A DNA stretch of 64,000 nucleotides from CAWJAP01 sp963834365. Its GTDB lineage: Bacteria > Acidobacteriota > Vicinamibacteria > Vicinamibacterales > Vicinamibacteraceae. Numbering within the stretch: position 1 is the first letter of the stretch; every line of letters starts with the position of its first letter. The notes beneath the pieces are model-generated. The model made no database searches, was not told where the DNA came from, and worked only from the letters and a program-made list of their open reading frames with translations. This document shows, piece by piece, positions 28,690 to 37,087 of the stretch. The stretch is taken from assembly GCA_963834365.1 (NCBI GenBank), contig CAWIBS010000036.1, positions 310,001 to 374,000 on the forward strand, given 5' to 3'. Made by a program: the position numbers and the translations under genes.

Positions 28690-29895
28690 GTGTCCCTGGT
28701 GCTCCGCGCCCGCTGGGTCCTTCCGATCACGGCACCTCCCGTTTCAGACGGGTGGGTCCACGTCCGGCGCGGTCGCGTCGTCGCGCTCGGCGGGGGAACG
28801 CCACCGCCGCTTCCGGGCTCGGACGAGCGCGATCTCGGCCATGCCGTGCTGCTCCCCGGGCTCGTCAACGCGCACACGCACCTCGAACTGTCGTGGCTCT
28901 GGGGCAAGGTGCCGCCGGCTGCATCGCTGCCGGCATGGGTGGGGTCGCTGCTTGCCCGACGCGCCGAGGCTGCCGCCGACGATGTGGCGGCGATGCGGCA
29001 GGCGATCGTGGACGCCGAGGAAGCGGGAACGGCTGCGGTCGGCGACATCTCGAACACGCTGGCCTCCGTGCCGTGCCTGGTGAAGAGCCGGCTCCATGCG
29101 GTCGTGTTCAAGGAGATCATCGGGTTCAGCCCCGGCGATGCCGACGCGACGGTGGCCGATGGGGAAGCGGCGATCGACCGGATGCCGCGGCCGTCGCGGC
29201 TGCGGATCGTGCTCGCGCCGCATGCGCCGTACTCCGTGGCGCCGTCACTCATCTCGGCAATTGCGGCCTCGGCGGCACGGCGTGAGGCCGTTACGAGCAT
29301 CCACCTCGGAGAATCGCCGGAGGAGGTGGCGTTTCTCGCCGACGGAAGCGGTGCCTGGCGGGCGCTGCTCGAAGCACGTGGCGCGTGGAACCGGGCCTGG
29401 GCGCCGCCGGCCTGCGGGCCGGTCGAGTATATCGATCGCCTGGGGGCCCTCGGGCCGCGCACGCTGGTCGTGCACGGCGTGCAGTGCTCGGATCGGGAGC
29501 TCTCCCTGATCGCGACCCGGGGCGCCACGCTCGTCACGTGTCCGCGGAGCAACGTCTGGGTGGGCGTGGGAGCGCCGCCGGCCTCTCGTTTCTTCGCGTC
29601 GGGGGTGCGTGTCGCCATCGGCACGGACAGCCTGGCGAGCGGCACGGACCTCAACGTGTTCTCCGAAGTCTCCACGCTCCATCACCTGGCGCCGGAGGTG
29701 CCGCCGGCGCGGCTCCTGCACAGCGCGACCCGCGCTGGCGCCCTGGCGCTCGGCCTCGATCGTCTGGGCGCCATCGAGCCCGGCGCCGTGGCGCGGCTCA
29801 TCACCGTGGACCTGCCGATGGGCGTACGGGACGTCGAGCGATACCTGGTCGAGGGCGTCGATCCCGGGCAGATCGCGTGGGCTCCCAGCGCTTGA
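28690..29895 (+). CDS. Amidohydrolase, probably aminodeoxyfutalosine deaminase (MqnX-like)
   Basis: Metal-dependent deaminase of the amidohydrolase superfamily, 401 aa. Metal ligands: LVNAHTHLELS (His62, His64), a third His in SIHLGES, HGVQC, and the Asp in IGTDSLASG. Family relatives include cytosine and guanine deaminases, ATZ/TRZ hydrolases and MqnX, which deaminates aminodeoxyfutalosine to futalosine. With mqnA, mqnC and mqnP nearby, MqnX is the most likely role. HTHLELSWL and the GTDSLAS context also fit. Start GTG; upstream gene divergent. Confidence 0.8.
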   Translation: MSLVLRARWVLPITAPPVSDGWVHVRRGRVVALGGGTPPPLPGSDERDLGHAVLLPGLVNAHTHLELSWLWGKVPPAASLPAWVGSLLARRAEAAADDVAAMRQAIVDAEEAGTAAVGDISNTLASVPCLVKSRLHAVVFKEIIGFSPGDADATVADGEAAIDRMPRPSRLRIVLAPHAPYSVAPSLISAIAASAARREAVTSIHLGESPEEVAFLADGSGAWRALLEARGAWNRAWAPPACGPVEYIDRLGALGPRTLVVHGVQCSDRELSLIATRGATLVTCPRSNVWVGVGAPPASRFFASGVRVAIGTDSLASGTDLNVFSEVSTLHHLAPEVPPARLLHSATRAGALALGLDRLGAIEPGAVARLITVDLPMGVRDVERYLVEGVDPGQIAWAPSA

Positions 29896-29931
29896 GGCCG
29901 ATCAGCTTACGAGGTACACTGTCAAGTGCAT

Positions 29932-30012
29932 GGCGCGGCTGAAGCCGCGCCCTCCTGCGGTCGCTGGCCGGCAATCGCATGGACCGCAGGAGGGCCGGGC
30001 TTCAGCCCGGCC
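29932..30012. repeat. Paired REP-like element (BIME-like)
   Basis: Two palindromes in mirror arrangement: ggcgcggctgaagccgcgcc (29932-29951) with cctcctgcggtc after it, then about 20 bp, then gaccgcaggagg with ggccgggcttcagcccggcc (29993-30012). The inner boxes are reverse complements of each other, so the whole 81 bp is also an inverted repeat. The two stems differ in three of their outer pairs, yet both are perfectly paired. It lies between mqnX and the inositol oxygenase gene. Confidence 0.75.
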
Positions 30013-30049
30013 GCTCCGTACGGGCCGATCCCCTCCTCGAGGTCACACC

Positions 30050-30874
30050 ATGGAAGCCGTCACCGGATCGTCGCCGACAGACTACGCCTATCGGACCTAC
30101 CGTCCAGGCTCGCGGGAATGGCACTTCTACCACGACCGCATCGTCGGATCGACAGTCGATGTCACCCAGACCCTGCGTCGGCGGTTCCTCGATACGCGCC
30201 CCATGGAGATGACCATGCGTCAGGCGCTCGAGTACTACAACGACATCGTGGACGAGTCCGATCCCGACATGGACTCGGAGCCGCAGGTGATCCACGCCAT
30301 CCAGTGCGCGCTCGGAGCGAAGGCGGCGGGCCTGCCCGAGTGGGCGCTCGTGATTGGCTTCATTCATGACGTCGGCAAGCTGCTCGTCAAGCTCGGCCTC
30401 CGCCAGCCCTTCGTGGTCGGCGACCAGTGGCCCGTGGGCTGCGCGCCGTCCACGAAGATCGTCTGCTCGAACTTCTTCTCCGAGAATCCCGACACGCACC
30501 ACCCGGTCTACGGCACGCGCCTCGGGATGTACGAAGCCGGGTGCGGGCTCGACCGGCTGGTGATGGCGTTCGGCCACGACGAGTACCTCTATCGCGTGCT
30601 GCTCGACGGGGTGAAGGACGGCGGCTCCACGCTGCCGCTCGAGGCGCTGCATCCCGTGCGCTATCACTCGGCATACGTCATTCACACGGCGGGCGAGTAC
30701 GACTACTTCCTGACCGATCACGATCGGGCGTGGATGCCCCTCCTCCACGCGTTCCGTGACCACATCGACCTCTACACCAAGCGCGGCGACACCGCGGGCC
30801 TCGAGGACCACCTGCCGGGGATCTGGGAGGTCGTGGATCGCTACATCCGGCCGGACTACAAGTTCCGTTGGTAG
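30050..30874 (+). CDS. Myo-inositol oxygenase
   Basis: Non-haem diiron HD-fold enzyme that oxidises myo-inositol to D-glucuronate. 274 aa, intact. All expected ligand motifs are present: His82 in IHAIQ, His106-Asp107 in FIHDVGK, GHDEYLYRVL, YHSAY with the next His, and the last Asp in DHIDLYTK. VGDQWPVGC, YGTRLGMYEAGCGLDRLVM and DESDPD closely follow the animal/plant enzyme. MIOX is uncommon in bacteria. No inositol transporter or uronate gene is adjacent. Start ATG at 30050 follows GAGGTCACACC. Confidence 0.92.
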   Translation: MEAVTGSSPTDYAYRTYRPGSREWHFYHDRIVGSTVDVTQTLRRRFLDTRPMEMTMRQALEYYNDIVDESDPDMDSEPQVIHAIQCALGAKAAGLPEWALVIGFIHDVGKLLVKLGLRQPFVVGDQWPVGCAPSTKIVCSNFFSENPDTHHPVYGTRLGMYEAGCGLDRLVMAFGHDEYLYRVLLDGVKDGGSTLPLEALHPVRYHSAYVIHTAGEYDYFLTDHDRAWMPLLHAFRDHIDLYTKRGDTAGLEDHLPGIWEVVDRYIRPDYKFRW

Positions 30875-30885
30875 GGGCTGCACCC

Positions 30886-31771
30886 GTGGAGTCGCGTGCG
30901 GGCGCTCGCTCGCCGGGGGAGCTCGTCCGCACCTACGCGTCCTTCATTCGCGTCGGCCACTCGGTCTTCGCGCTGCCGTTCGCGCTGGTCGGCGCGCTGC
31001 TCGCGGCGCTCGAGCGGCCGCTGACCTGGTCCCGCCTCGGCTGGATCGTCGTGGCGATGGTGACCGCCCGCAGCGCGGCCATGGCCTTCAACCGCATCGT
31101 CGATGCGGAGTTCGACGCCCTCAATCCGCGGACGGCGAATCGCGAGCTGCCCACCGGCCGGCTGTCGCGCCGCCAGGCGATTGGCATTCCTCGTCGTGAC
31201 CACGGTCGCGTTCGTCGCCAGCACGTGGCCGCTCGGCCCCGTGTGCGTCGCGCTCTCCCCCGTGGCCCTCGCGATCGTGTTCTGGTATTCGCTGGCCAAG
31301 CGCGTCACCGACTACACGCAGCTGTTCCTCGGGCTGGCGATGGCGGTGGCGCCGGTGGGCGGCTGGCTCGCCGTCGGCGCCGGTTTCGACTGGCCCCCGG
31401 TCCTCCTGGGACTGGCGATCGGCGCATGGGTCGGCGGGTTCGACATTCTCTACGCCTGTCAGGACGTGGAGTTCGATCGCGCACACGGACTCCGGTCGAT
31501 TCCCGTGAAGGTCGGCATTCCGCGTGCGCTCCTCCTGTCGCGTGTGCTGCACGTGGCGGCGATCGTCTGTCTGGCGCTCCTCGGATTCGTCCGGCCGCTG
31601 GGACCCGTGTATTTCGCGGGCGTGGCGGGGGTCGCGGTGCTCCTCGCCTACGAGCAGACGCTCGTCAGTGCCGACGACCTGTCGCAGGTCAAACGCGCCT
31701 TCGATCTGAACGGATACGTGGGGATCTTGTATCTGATTACGACCGGGCTGGCGGTGTACTGGCGCGGCTGA
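30886..31771 (+). CDS. UbiA-family prenyltransferase, probably MqnP (one frameshift)
   Basis: Membrane prenyltransferase that attaches the isoprenoid tail in quinone synthesis. First Asp-rich motif NRIVDAEFDALNPRTANRELPTG and second DILYACQDVEFDRAHGLRSIPVKVG are both intact. Several hydrophobic helices are evident (VFALPFALVGALLAALE, GPVYFAGVAGVAVLLAY). A single inserted base near 31188 splits the gene: QAIG then FLVVTTVAFVAS. In futalosine-pathway organisms this UbiA relative is MqnP, acting on 1,4-dihydroxy-6-naphthoate. Start GTG 30886 chosen; TTG 30868 is an alternative. ubiX and ubiE follow. Confidence 0.88.
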
Positions 31772-31820
31772 CGCCACGCCCTCATGCGGAGTGAACCGGC
31801 GCCAACGCCTGCCTTCGACG

Positions 31821-32420
31821 ATGAAGAACGTCGCCCTCGCAATTACCGGCGCCAGCGGCGCGCTCTACGCCGTGCGGACGCTGGCGGCGCTGCTCGCCGC
31901 CGGCTGCGAGGTGGATCTCGTGGTCAGCGACTACGGACGCCGGCTCCTGCGCGACGAGCTCGGCGATGCCGCCGCGATCGATCGGCTGCCGGCCTACCTG
32001 GCCGAGTGCTACGGCGAGGAGACCGCGCGCGGGCGGTTCACCCTGCACAGCAACCGCGACCTCGGATCGAAGCTCGCGAGCGGCAGCCAGCGATGCGAGG
32101 CCATGGTCGTGATTCCGTGCTCGATGAAGACCCTGGCGGGCATCGCGCACGGATTGTCCCGCAGCCTCATCGAGCGGGCTGCGGACGTGATGCTCAAGGA
32201 AAGGCGCCCGCTGATCATCGTCCCGCGAGAGACGCCGCTCAGTCTGCCGCAGCTGCGCAATCTCGTGTCGTGTGCCGAAGCCGGCGCGTCGATCGTGCCC
32301 GCGATGCCGGCGTTCTACCAGCGGCCGCGGACGCTGGACGACCTGGGCGCGTTCATGGCCGGCAAGGTCTTGTCGCTCCTCGGCATTCCGCACGAGCTGT
32401 ATCCGCTATGGAAAGGGTAG
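31821..32420 (+). CDS. ubiX: UbiX-family flavin prenyltransferase
   Basis: Makes prenylated FMN, cofactor of UbiD-type decarboxylases; in the futalosine pathway this supports the late decarboxylation step. 199 aa. ALAITGASGALYAVRTL is the FMN-binding start. VVIPCSMKTLAGIAHGLSRSLIERAADVMLKERRPLIIVPRETPLS is the family core, including the conserved E..P. SIVPAMPAFYQRP closes the active site. Its 3' end overlaps ubiE by 13 bp. No ubiD partner lies in the window. Confidence 0.93.
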   Translation: MKNVALAITGASGALYAVRTLAALLAAGCEVDLVVSDYGRRLLRDELGDAAAIDRLPAYLAECYGEETARGRFTLHSNRDLGSKLASGSQRCEAMVVIPCSMKTLAGIAHGLSRSLIERAADVMLKERRPLIIVPRETPLSLPQLRNLVSCAEAGASIVPAMPAFYQRPRTLDDLGAFMAGKVLSLLGIPHELYPLWKG

Positions 32421-33154
32421 ACGTCGACAAGAGTCCGGCTCGCATCGCCGGCATGTTCGACGCCATCGCGGCGCGGTACGACCTGCTCAATCACGTCCTC
32501 AGCCTGGGTATCGACCGCTATTGGCGATGGCGGGCCGTCCGCACGCTGCGGCTGACGGGACGCGAGACGGTCGTGGACCTCTGCACCGGCACCGCCGATC
32601 TGGCGATGGCCCTGGCCGGGCGGGGCCAGGCGGCCCGGGTGGTGGGGATCGATTTCGCTGCGGCCATGCTCCGCGTCGGGCTGCAGAAAATCCGCCGGCT
32701 GGCTGACCCGCCAGCGATCGCCCTGGTCCGGGGCGACGCGATGCGCCTGCCGCTGCCCGACCTCTGCGCCGAAGGGCTGACGATCGCGTTCGGCATCCGC
32801 AACGTGCAGGACCCGGCGGCCGCCTGCCGCGACTGCCTCCGCGTGCTCATGCCAGGTGGCCGGCTCGCCATCCTCGAGTTCGGCACGCCACAGGTGCCGG
32901 TGTTCCGGCAGGTCTATCGCTGGTATTTCACGACCATCCTGCCGCGAATCGGCCGCGCCCTGTCGCATCACAGCGAGGCCTACACGTATTTGCCGACGTC
33001 GGTCGGACTCTGGGCACACCCGTCACAGTTCTGCCACACCCTGGAGGAGTCCGGCTTTTCGCAGGTTCGAACCGTCCCGCTGACCTTCGGGGTCGTCTAT
33101 CTCTACACGGCGACGAAGCCGGGCGAGGTTGCGACATCGCGGCCGCGTCTGTAG
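32408..33154 (+). CDS. ubiE: Demethylmenaquinone methyltransferase UbiE/MenG
   Basis: SAM-dependent C-methylation of demethylmenaquinone, the last menaquinone step. 248 aa. N-terminal IAGMFDAIAARYDLLNHVLSLGIDRYWR is the UbiE signature. SAM motif I is VVDLCTGTADLA. AFGIRNVQDPAAACRDCLRVLMPGGRLAILEFG and PRIGRALSHHSEAYTYLPTSV are the family's later motifs. It overlaps ubiX and belongs to the mqnP-ubiX-ubiE run. In a menaquinone-only organism the ubiquinone role does not apply. Confidence 0.93.
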   Translation: MERVDVDKSPARIAGMFDAIAARYDLLNHVLSLGIDRYWRWRAVRTLRLTGRETVVDLCTGTADLAMALAGRGQAARVVGIDFAAAMLRVGLQKIRRLADPPAIALVRGDAMRLPLPDLCAEGLTIAFGIRNVQDPAAACRDCLRVLMPGGRLAILEFGTPQVPVFRQVYRWYFTTILPRIGRALSHHSEAYTYLPTSVGLWAHPSQFCHTLEESGFSQVRTVPLTFGVVYLYTATKPGEVATSRPRL

Positions 33155-33159
33155 TCTGG

Positions 33160-33376
33160 ATTACTGGAGTAATGGCGACTGGGCGTCATGGGCGACTGGG
33201 GGACTCGGGGCGACTGGGCGCCCGCGCCAACGTCGCCAAGACCGCCGAGTCGCCTTAATCGCCCAGCCGCCCACGTCGCTCTAGCCGCCTAAATCGCCGA
33301 GTCGCCTCAAGTCGCCCAGTCGCCCAAGTCGCCCAGTCGCCCAAGTCGCCCAGTCGCCCAAGTCCCCCAACCACCT
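33160..33376. repeat. GGGCGACTG-word hairpin array
   Basis: 222-bp gap without a gene. Left: tggcgactgggcg, tgggcgactggggg, ggggcgactgggcg (33173-33220). Right: about fourteen copies of agtcgccca / agtcgcctt-type words (33250-33366), their reverse complement. Spacing alternates between 8, 9 and 10 bp. It lies between ubiE and the TonB-like gene, both on plus. The GTG of the downstream gene is at its edge. Confidence 0.8.
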
Positions 33377-34348
33377 GTGTTCTTCGATCTCGACGACGCC
33401 CGGCCGGAAGTTCAGACCATCGAGAGCGCGATCTCACGCCGGGAGGGCGTGATCCTCTCGGTTGCCGCCCATGCGCTCGCGTTGCTCCTGATGCTGTGGC
33501 TGCCGACGCAGCCATGGTTCAAGTCGCTCACGCAGCCACAGGTGGTCCAGGTGCCGCCCACCGTCGTGGCCCAGAATGCGGAGCGCCAGCAGCCGTTCGT
33601 GCTGGTCGAACCGAAGATCGATCGCGAAACCCTGCGGGCCATCGAGCGGGCGCCGCTCTCCGACAAGAACCGTGAGGCCCGGACGCGGGAGCGGGCGCCG
33701 GACGCGAGCAACCTGCAGCCGCGGTCGCGGGGCAACACGCCCGACTTCGTCGAATCGCAGCCACCGGCGGCCCGTCCGAAAGGACAAGGTCCTGCGCCCG
33801 ACCCGGCACCGCCGCAACCACCGGCGGCTGCCTCGCCGGTGACACCGGCGCCAAGCTTCCAGACGCAACAGGCGCCGTCGCCCACGCCGCCGAAGGACAC
33901 GCAGGCGAGCGCGCGTCCCGCGCCGCCGGCCGGCGGCTCACTGGGCGATGCCCTGCGCAACCTGGGGCGATATTCGCAGAGCCAGCAGTTCGAGAATCCC
34001 GACGGCGGCAAGGGCGAGTTCGGCCCGTTCATCCAGTTCGACTCGAAGGGTGTCGAATTCGGGCCGTGGATCCGCCGGTTCGTCGCGCAGGTCAAGCGCA
34101 ACTGGTTCGTGCCGTACGCGGCGATGTCGCTGAGGGGGCACGTCATCATCACGTTCAACGTGCACAAGGACGGCCGCATCACCGACCTGCAGGTCGTCGG
34201 ACCGTCGAATGTCGACGCCTTCAACAATGCGGCGTTCAACGCGCTCACGGCGTCCAATCCGACCATGGCGCTCCCGCCCGAGTATCCGGCCGACAAGGCG
34301 TTCTTCACGGTGACGTTCTTCTACAACGAGTCGCCGCCTGGGCAGTGA
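33377..34348 (+). CDS. TonB-like energy-transducer / TonB C-terminal domain protein
   Basis: 323 aa. A cytoplasmic N-terminus, one membrane anchor (GVILSVAAHALALLLMLWLP, about residues 23-42), a long Pro/Ala/Gln-rich periplasmic linker (about 60-190), and a C-terminal domain FVAQVKRNWFVPYAAMSLRGHVIITFNVHKDGRITDLQVVGPSNVDAFNNAAFNAL that matches the TonB/TolA fold. TonB proteins couple the proton-motive force to outer-membrane transporters; TolA-like use is also possible. No exbBD is adjacent. Start GTG 33377, immediately after the repeat array; no strong ribosome site is visible. Confidence 0.8.
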   Translation: MFFDLDDARPEVQTIESAISRREGVILSVAAHALALLLMLWLPTQPWFKSLTQPQVVQVPPTVVAQNAERQQPFVLVEPKIDRETLRAIERAPLSDKNREARTRERAPDASNLQPRSRGNTPDFVESQPPAARPKGQGPAPDPAPPQPPAAASPVTPAPSFQTQQAPSPTPPKDTQASARPAPPAGGSLGDALRNLGRYSQSQQFENPDGGKGEFGPFIQFDSKGVEFGPWIRRFVAQVKRNWFVPYAAMSLRGHVIITFNVHKDGRITDLQVVGPSNVDAFNNAAFNALTASNPTMALPPEYPADKAFFTVTFFYNESPPGQ

Positions 34349-34354
34349 GCAGCG

Positions 34355-34435
34355 ACGCAGGACAGCGACCAGCTACCAACGACCCACGACCAACACCGGA
34401 CCGAAGGCCGAAGACCGAAGACCAACCTGCTGTCG
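34355..34435. repeat. Short-word repeat tract upstream of miaA
   Basis: Words gcgaccagctaccaacgacc, cacgaccaac and gaaggccgaagaccgaagacc in series, one orientation only. The gaagacc word is shared with the tract at 23478-23511, and ctaccaac with the one at 27495-27560. It lies between the TonB-like gene and a 25-codon ORF. Confidence 0.5.
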
Positions 34436-34441
34436 TCGCCC

Positions 34442-34519
34442 ATGTCCCGCTCCCAGCAGCTCGGCCTCGTCATCCTCCTCACGCTGTTCGCCATCTCGGT
34501 CCTGATTCGCCTGCTGTGA
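34442..34519 (+). CDS. Possible 25-aa single-helix membrane peptide upstream of miaA
   Basis: ATG to TGA encodes 25 residues. A basic start (MSRSQQ) leads into one hydrophobic helix, LGLVILLTLFAISVLIRLL. The TGA overlaps the miaA GTG as GTGA, so translation would be coupled. No strong Shine-Dalgarno sequence is seen. Its length and charge pattern are typical of small membrane proteins, but such an ORF could occur by chance; conservation in relatives is the test. Confidence 0.4.
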   Translation: MSRSQQLGLVILLTLFAISVLIRLL

Positions 34520-35450
34520 GACCGCGCCTGCTTGCGATCGTCGGCCCGACGGCGGCCGGCAAGAGCGCGCTGGCGATCGCCCTTGCGCAGCACTTCGGCG
34601 GGGAAGTGGTGGCGTGCGATTCGACCGCCGTCTACCGCGACATCGACATCGGCACCGACAAGGTGCCGCTCGCGGAGCAGCAGGGCGTCGCGCACCATCT
34701 CGTGGACCTGGTGCCGCCGACGGAGGTGTACTCCGCGGCGCGGTACGCGACGCGACGCGGCCGCGGTCATCCGCGAGGTGACGGCCCGCGCGCGGCTGCC
34801 GATCCTCGCTGGCGGCACCGGCCTCTACTTCCGGGCTCTGGTTCGCGGTCTGTTTCCGGGACCGGCGCGGCAGGACGCGCTCAGGGCGGCGCTGGCGGCC
34901 GTCGCCCGGCGGCGGGGTGTGGAGTGGCTCTGGCACATGGTGCGGCGCATCGATCCCGCATCCGCGCACCGCATCCTTCCGCGCGATGAGAAGCGGCTCG
35001 TGCGCGCACTCGAGGTGGCGTTCGTCACCGGGCGCACTCTGACGTCGCATTTCGCGCAGACGCGGTCGCCGCTCGCCGAGTACGAGGTGACGACGCTGGC
35101 GCTGACGCTGCCGGCGGCCGAGACGGCTGCGCGCGTGGCGCGCCGTGTGGACGCCCAGTTCGCGCGCGGCGTGGTCGAGGAGGTGCGCGATCTGCTCGCG
35201 CGTGGCGTGCCCCCGCACGGCCCCCGCTCTGGGGGGGCTCGTCTATCGCCAGATTGTCGAGATGCTCCACGGCGTGCGGGACGACGCGGCGACCCGCGCG
35301 CTCATCGTCCAGGAGAACCGCCGCTACGCCCGCCGTCAGTTGATCTGGTTCCGGAAAGAGCCTAATCTGGTCTGGCTCGACGGTCCCGGAGAATCGGCAC
35401 GCGCGCTCGATGCGGCGCTCGCCGTCGCAGCCGAACGTGGAATCCGCTGA
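34516..35450 (+). CDS. miaA: tRNA dimethylallyltransferase MiaA (two frameshifts)
   Basis: Isopentenylates A37 of tRNAs reading UNN codons. P-loop AIVGPTAAGKSALAIALA, then STAVYRDIDIGTDKV (the substrate-tRNA and DMAPP loop), VAHHLVDLVPP, ILAGGTGLYFRAL, RILPRDEKRLVRALEV and the C-terminal QENRRYARRQLIWFRKEPN. Insertions near 34752 and 35233 split the frame and account for both shifts. GTG start overlaps the 25-codon ORF; its TGA overlaps the hfq ATG (TGATG). miaA-hfq is a widely conserved pair. Confidence 0.93.
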
Positions 35451-35774
35451 TGCCGCCGACCAGGGACCAGCCACCTTCCCGCGACCACCGGTCACGCGAC
35501 ACCCAGTCCCGCGATCGCGGATCCACACAACGACCGCCAGAGCTCGCCGAACATCCAGGATGCCTTCCTGAACGTCGCCCGGCGCGAGAAGCTCGTGGTG
35601 GCCATCCGGCTGCTGGACGGCGAGACGCTCGAGGGCCGCATCAAGAACTTCGATCGCTTCGCGCTCGTCATCGATCACGCGGGCACCGACCATCTGGTCT
35701 TCAAGCACGCCATCGCCACCATCAAGTCGCCGCGCAGCGTGGGCAGCTACTATGCGTCCCACGAGCCGCACTGA
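35450..35774 (+). CDS. hfq: RNA chaperone Hfq with Arg/Asp-rich N-terminal extension (one frameshift)
   Basis: Sm-like hexameric RNA chaperone for small-RNA/mRNA pairing. The Sm domain is clear: NIQDAFLNVARREKLVVAIRLLDGETLEGRIKNFDRFALVIDH (Sm1), then HLVFKHAIATI (Sm2, normally YKHAI). It follows miaA with a TGATG overlap. Upstream of the Sm domain, about 35 residues are rich in alternating Arg-Asp/Ser (TRDQPPSRDHRSRDTQSRDRG), absent from typical Hfq. An insertion between about 35520 and 35560 changes frame. The extension derives from word-like repeats (gaccagggaccagcc), so a shorter true protein is possible. Confidence 0.85.
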
Positions 35775-35825
35775 TCGCGATCCCGACGGCGGTGCCGGTG
35801 CCGCCGGCCCCGGACCCCCTCGATC

Positions 35826-37045
35826 GTGCCTTCCACCCCTTCAACGCCTGCGGTGACGCGGGCGATCGTCATCGTGATGGACAGCGTCGGCGCGGGTGAG
35901 CTGCCCGATGCCGCCAGCTACGGCGACCAGGGCAGCAACACTCTTGGCAACATCTCGGCGCACGTGCATCTCCACGTGCCGACGCTGCACCAGCTCGGGT
36001 TGACGCGCGTCGTCCCGCTGCGCCACTACATCCCCGCCACCGCGCCAGGTGCCGCGTTCGGCCGCATGCGCGAAGCATCGCCGGGGAAGGATTCGGTGAC
36101 CGGCCACTGGGAGCTGATGGGCCTGCAGCTCGAACGAGCGTTCCCGACGTTTCCGACCGGGTTTCCCGCCGACCTCATCGCCGAGTTCGAGCGGCGGATC
36201 GCTCGTGGCACACTCGGCAATGTCGTGGGCTCGGGGACCGAGATCATGGAGCGGTTCGGCGCCGAGCACATGCGGACAGGACGCCCCATCGTCTACACGT
36301 CGGCCGACAGCGTGTTCCAGATCCTGGCGCACGAACAGGTCATCCCGGTCGAGGAGCTGTATGCGATCTGCCGGTACCGCCTACGCGCTCGTGGTCGAAG
36401 GCCTGGGCGTAGGGCGAGTGATCGCACGGCCGTTCGTCGGCGAGCCCGGGCGCTTCGTCCGGACGGCCAACCGTCACGATTTCGCCTGTCCGCCGCTGGG
36501 CGAGACGCTGCTCGACCGGCTCTCGGCATCGAACGTTCCGGTCACCGCGATCGGCAAGATCGGGGACCTGTTCGCGGGCCAGGGTGTGCTCCGGTCCAGG
36601 CCGACGGCGAGCGATGACGAGGGCATGGACGCGATCGAAGCCGCGCTCGAGTCCGAGCCGCAGGGACTGATCTTCGCGAATCTCGTGGACTTCGATACGC
36701 GTGTACGGCCATCGCAACGACGTGCGAGGGATACGCCCGGAACCTCGAACGCTTCGACTCGCGACTGTCCGAGCTGTTGCCGCGACTGCGCCCCGGCGGA
36801 TCTGCTCGTCGTGACGGCGGATCACGGCAACGATCCGACGACGCCGAGCACGGATCACTCGCGGGAGTACGTGCCGCTCCTCGTGCTGGGCGCAGGGGCG
36901 CGTGCAGGTGTTGACCTCGGCGAGCGAGCGAGCTTTGCCGATCTGGCGCAAACGCTCGCCGAGGTGTTCGGCGTCGGCCGCCTGCGGTCACGGAACGAGT
37001 TTCTACGCCCAGCTCTTCGGCACGCCAGCAGGCGGCAGCTCGTAG
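35826..37045 (+). CDS. deoB: Phosphopentomutase DeoB (frameshifted)
   Basis: Interconverts ribose-1-phosphate and ribose-5-phosphate (and the deoxy forms) in nucleoside salvage. Alkaline-phosphatase superfamily with two metals: the first Asp in VIVMDSVGAGELPDA, then SNTLGNIS, ASPGKDSVTGHWELMG, IVYTSADSVFQILAHE, the NLVDFDTVYGHRND block after an insertion near 36707, and TADHGNDPTTPSTDHSREYVPLL with the remaining ligands. The corrected tail is GTSFYAQLFGTPAGG before TAG at 37043-37045. Further insertions occur near 36375, 36790 and 36998. Start GTG 35826. Confidence 0.92.
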
Positions 37046-37087
37046 CCCGCAGCCCAGCCAGCCCGTAGCCGTTCTTGCCGTTCAGCC

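Noticed and set aside
33160..33376. CRISPR-like look of the tandem arrays.
   Set aside because: Repeat units are 7-9 bp with no unique spacers of uniform length, and there are no cas genes.
34355..34435. Transposon end or attachment site at the word tracts.
   Set aside because: No transposase or integrase gene, target duplication or tRNA edge is next to any of them.
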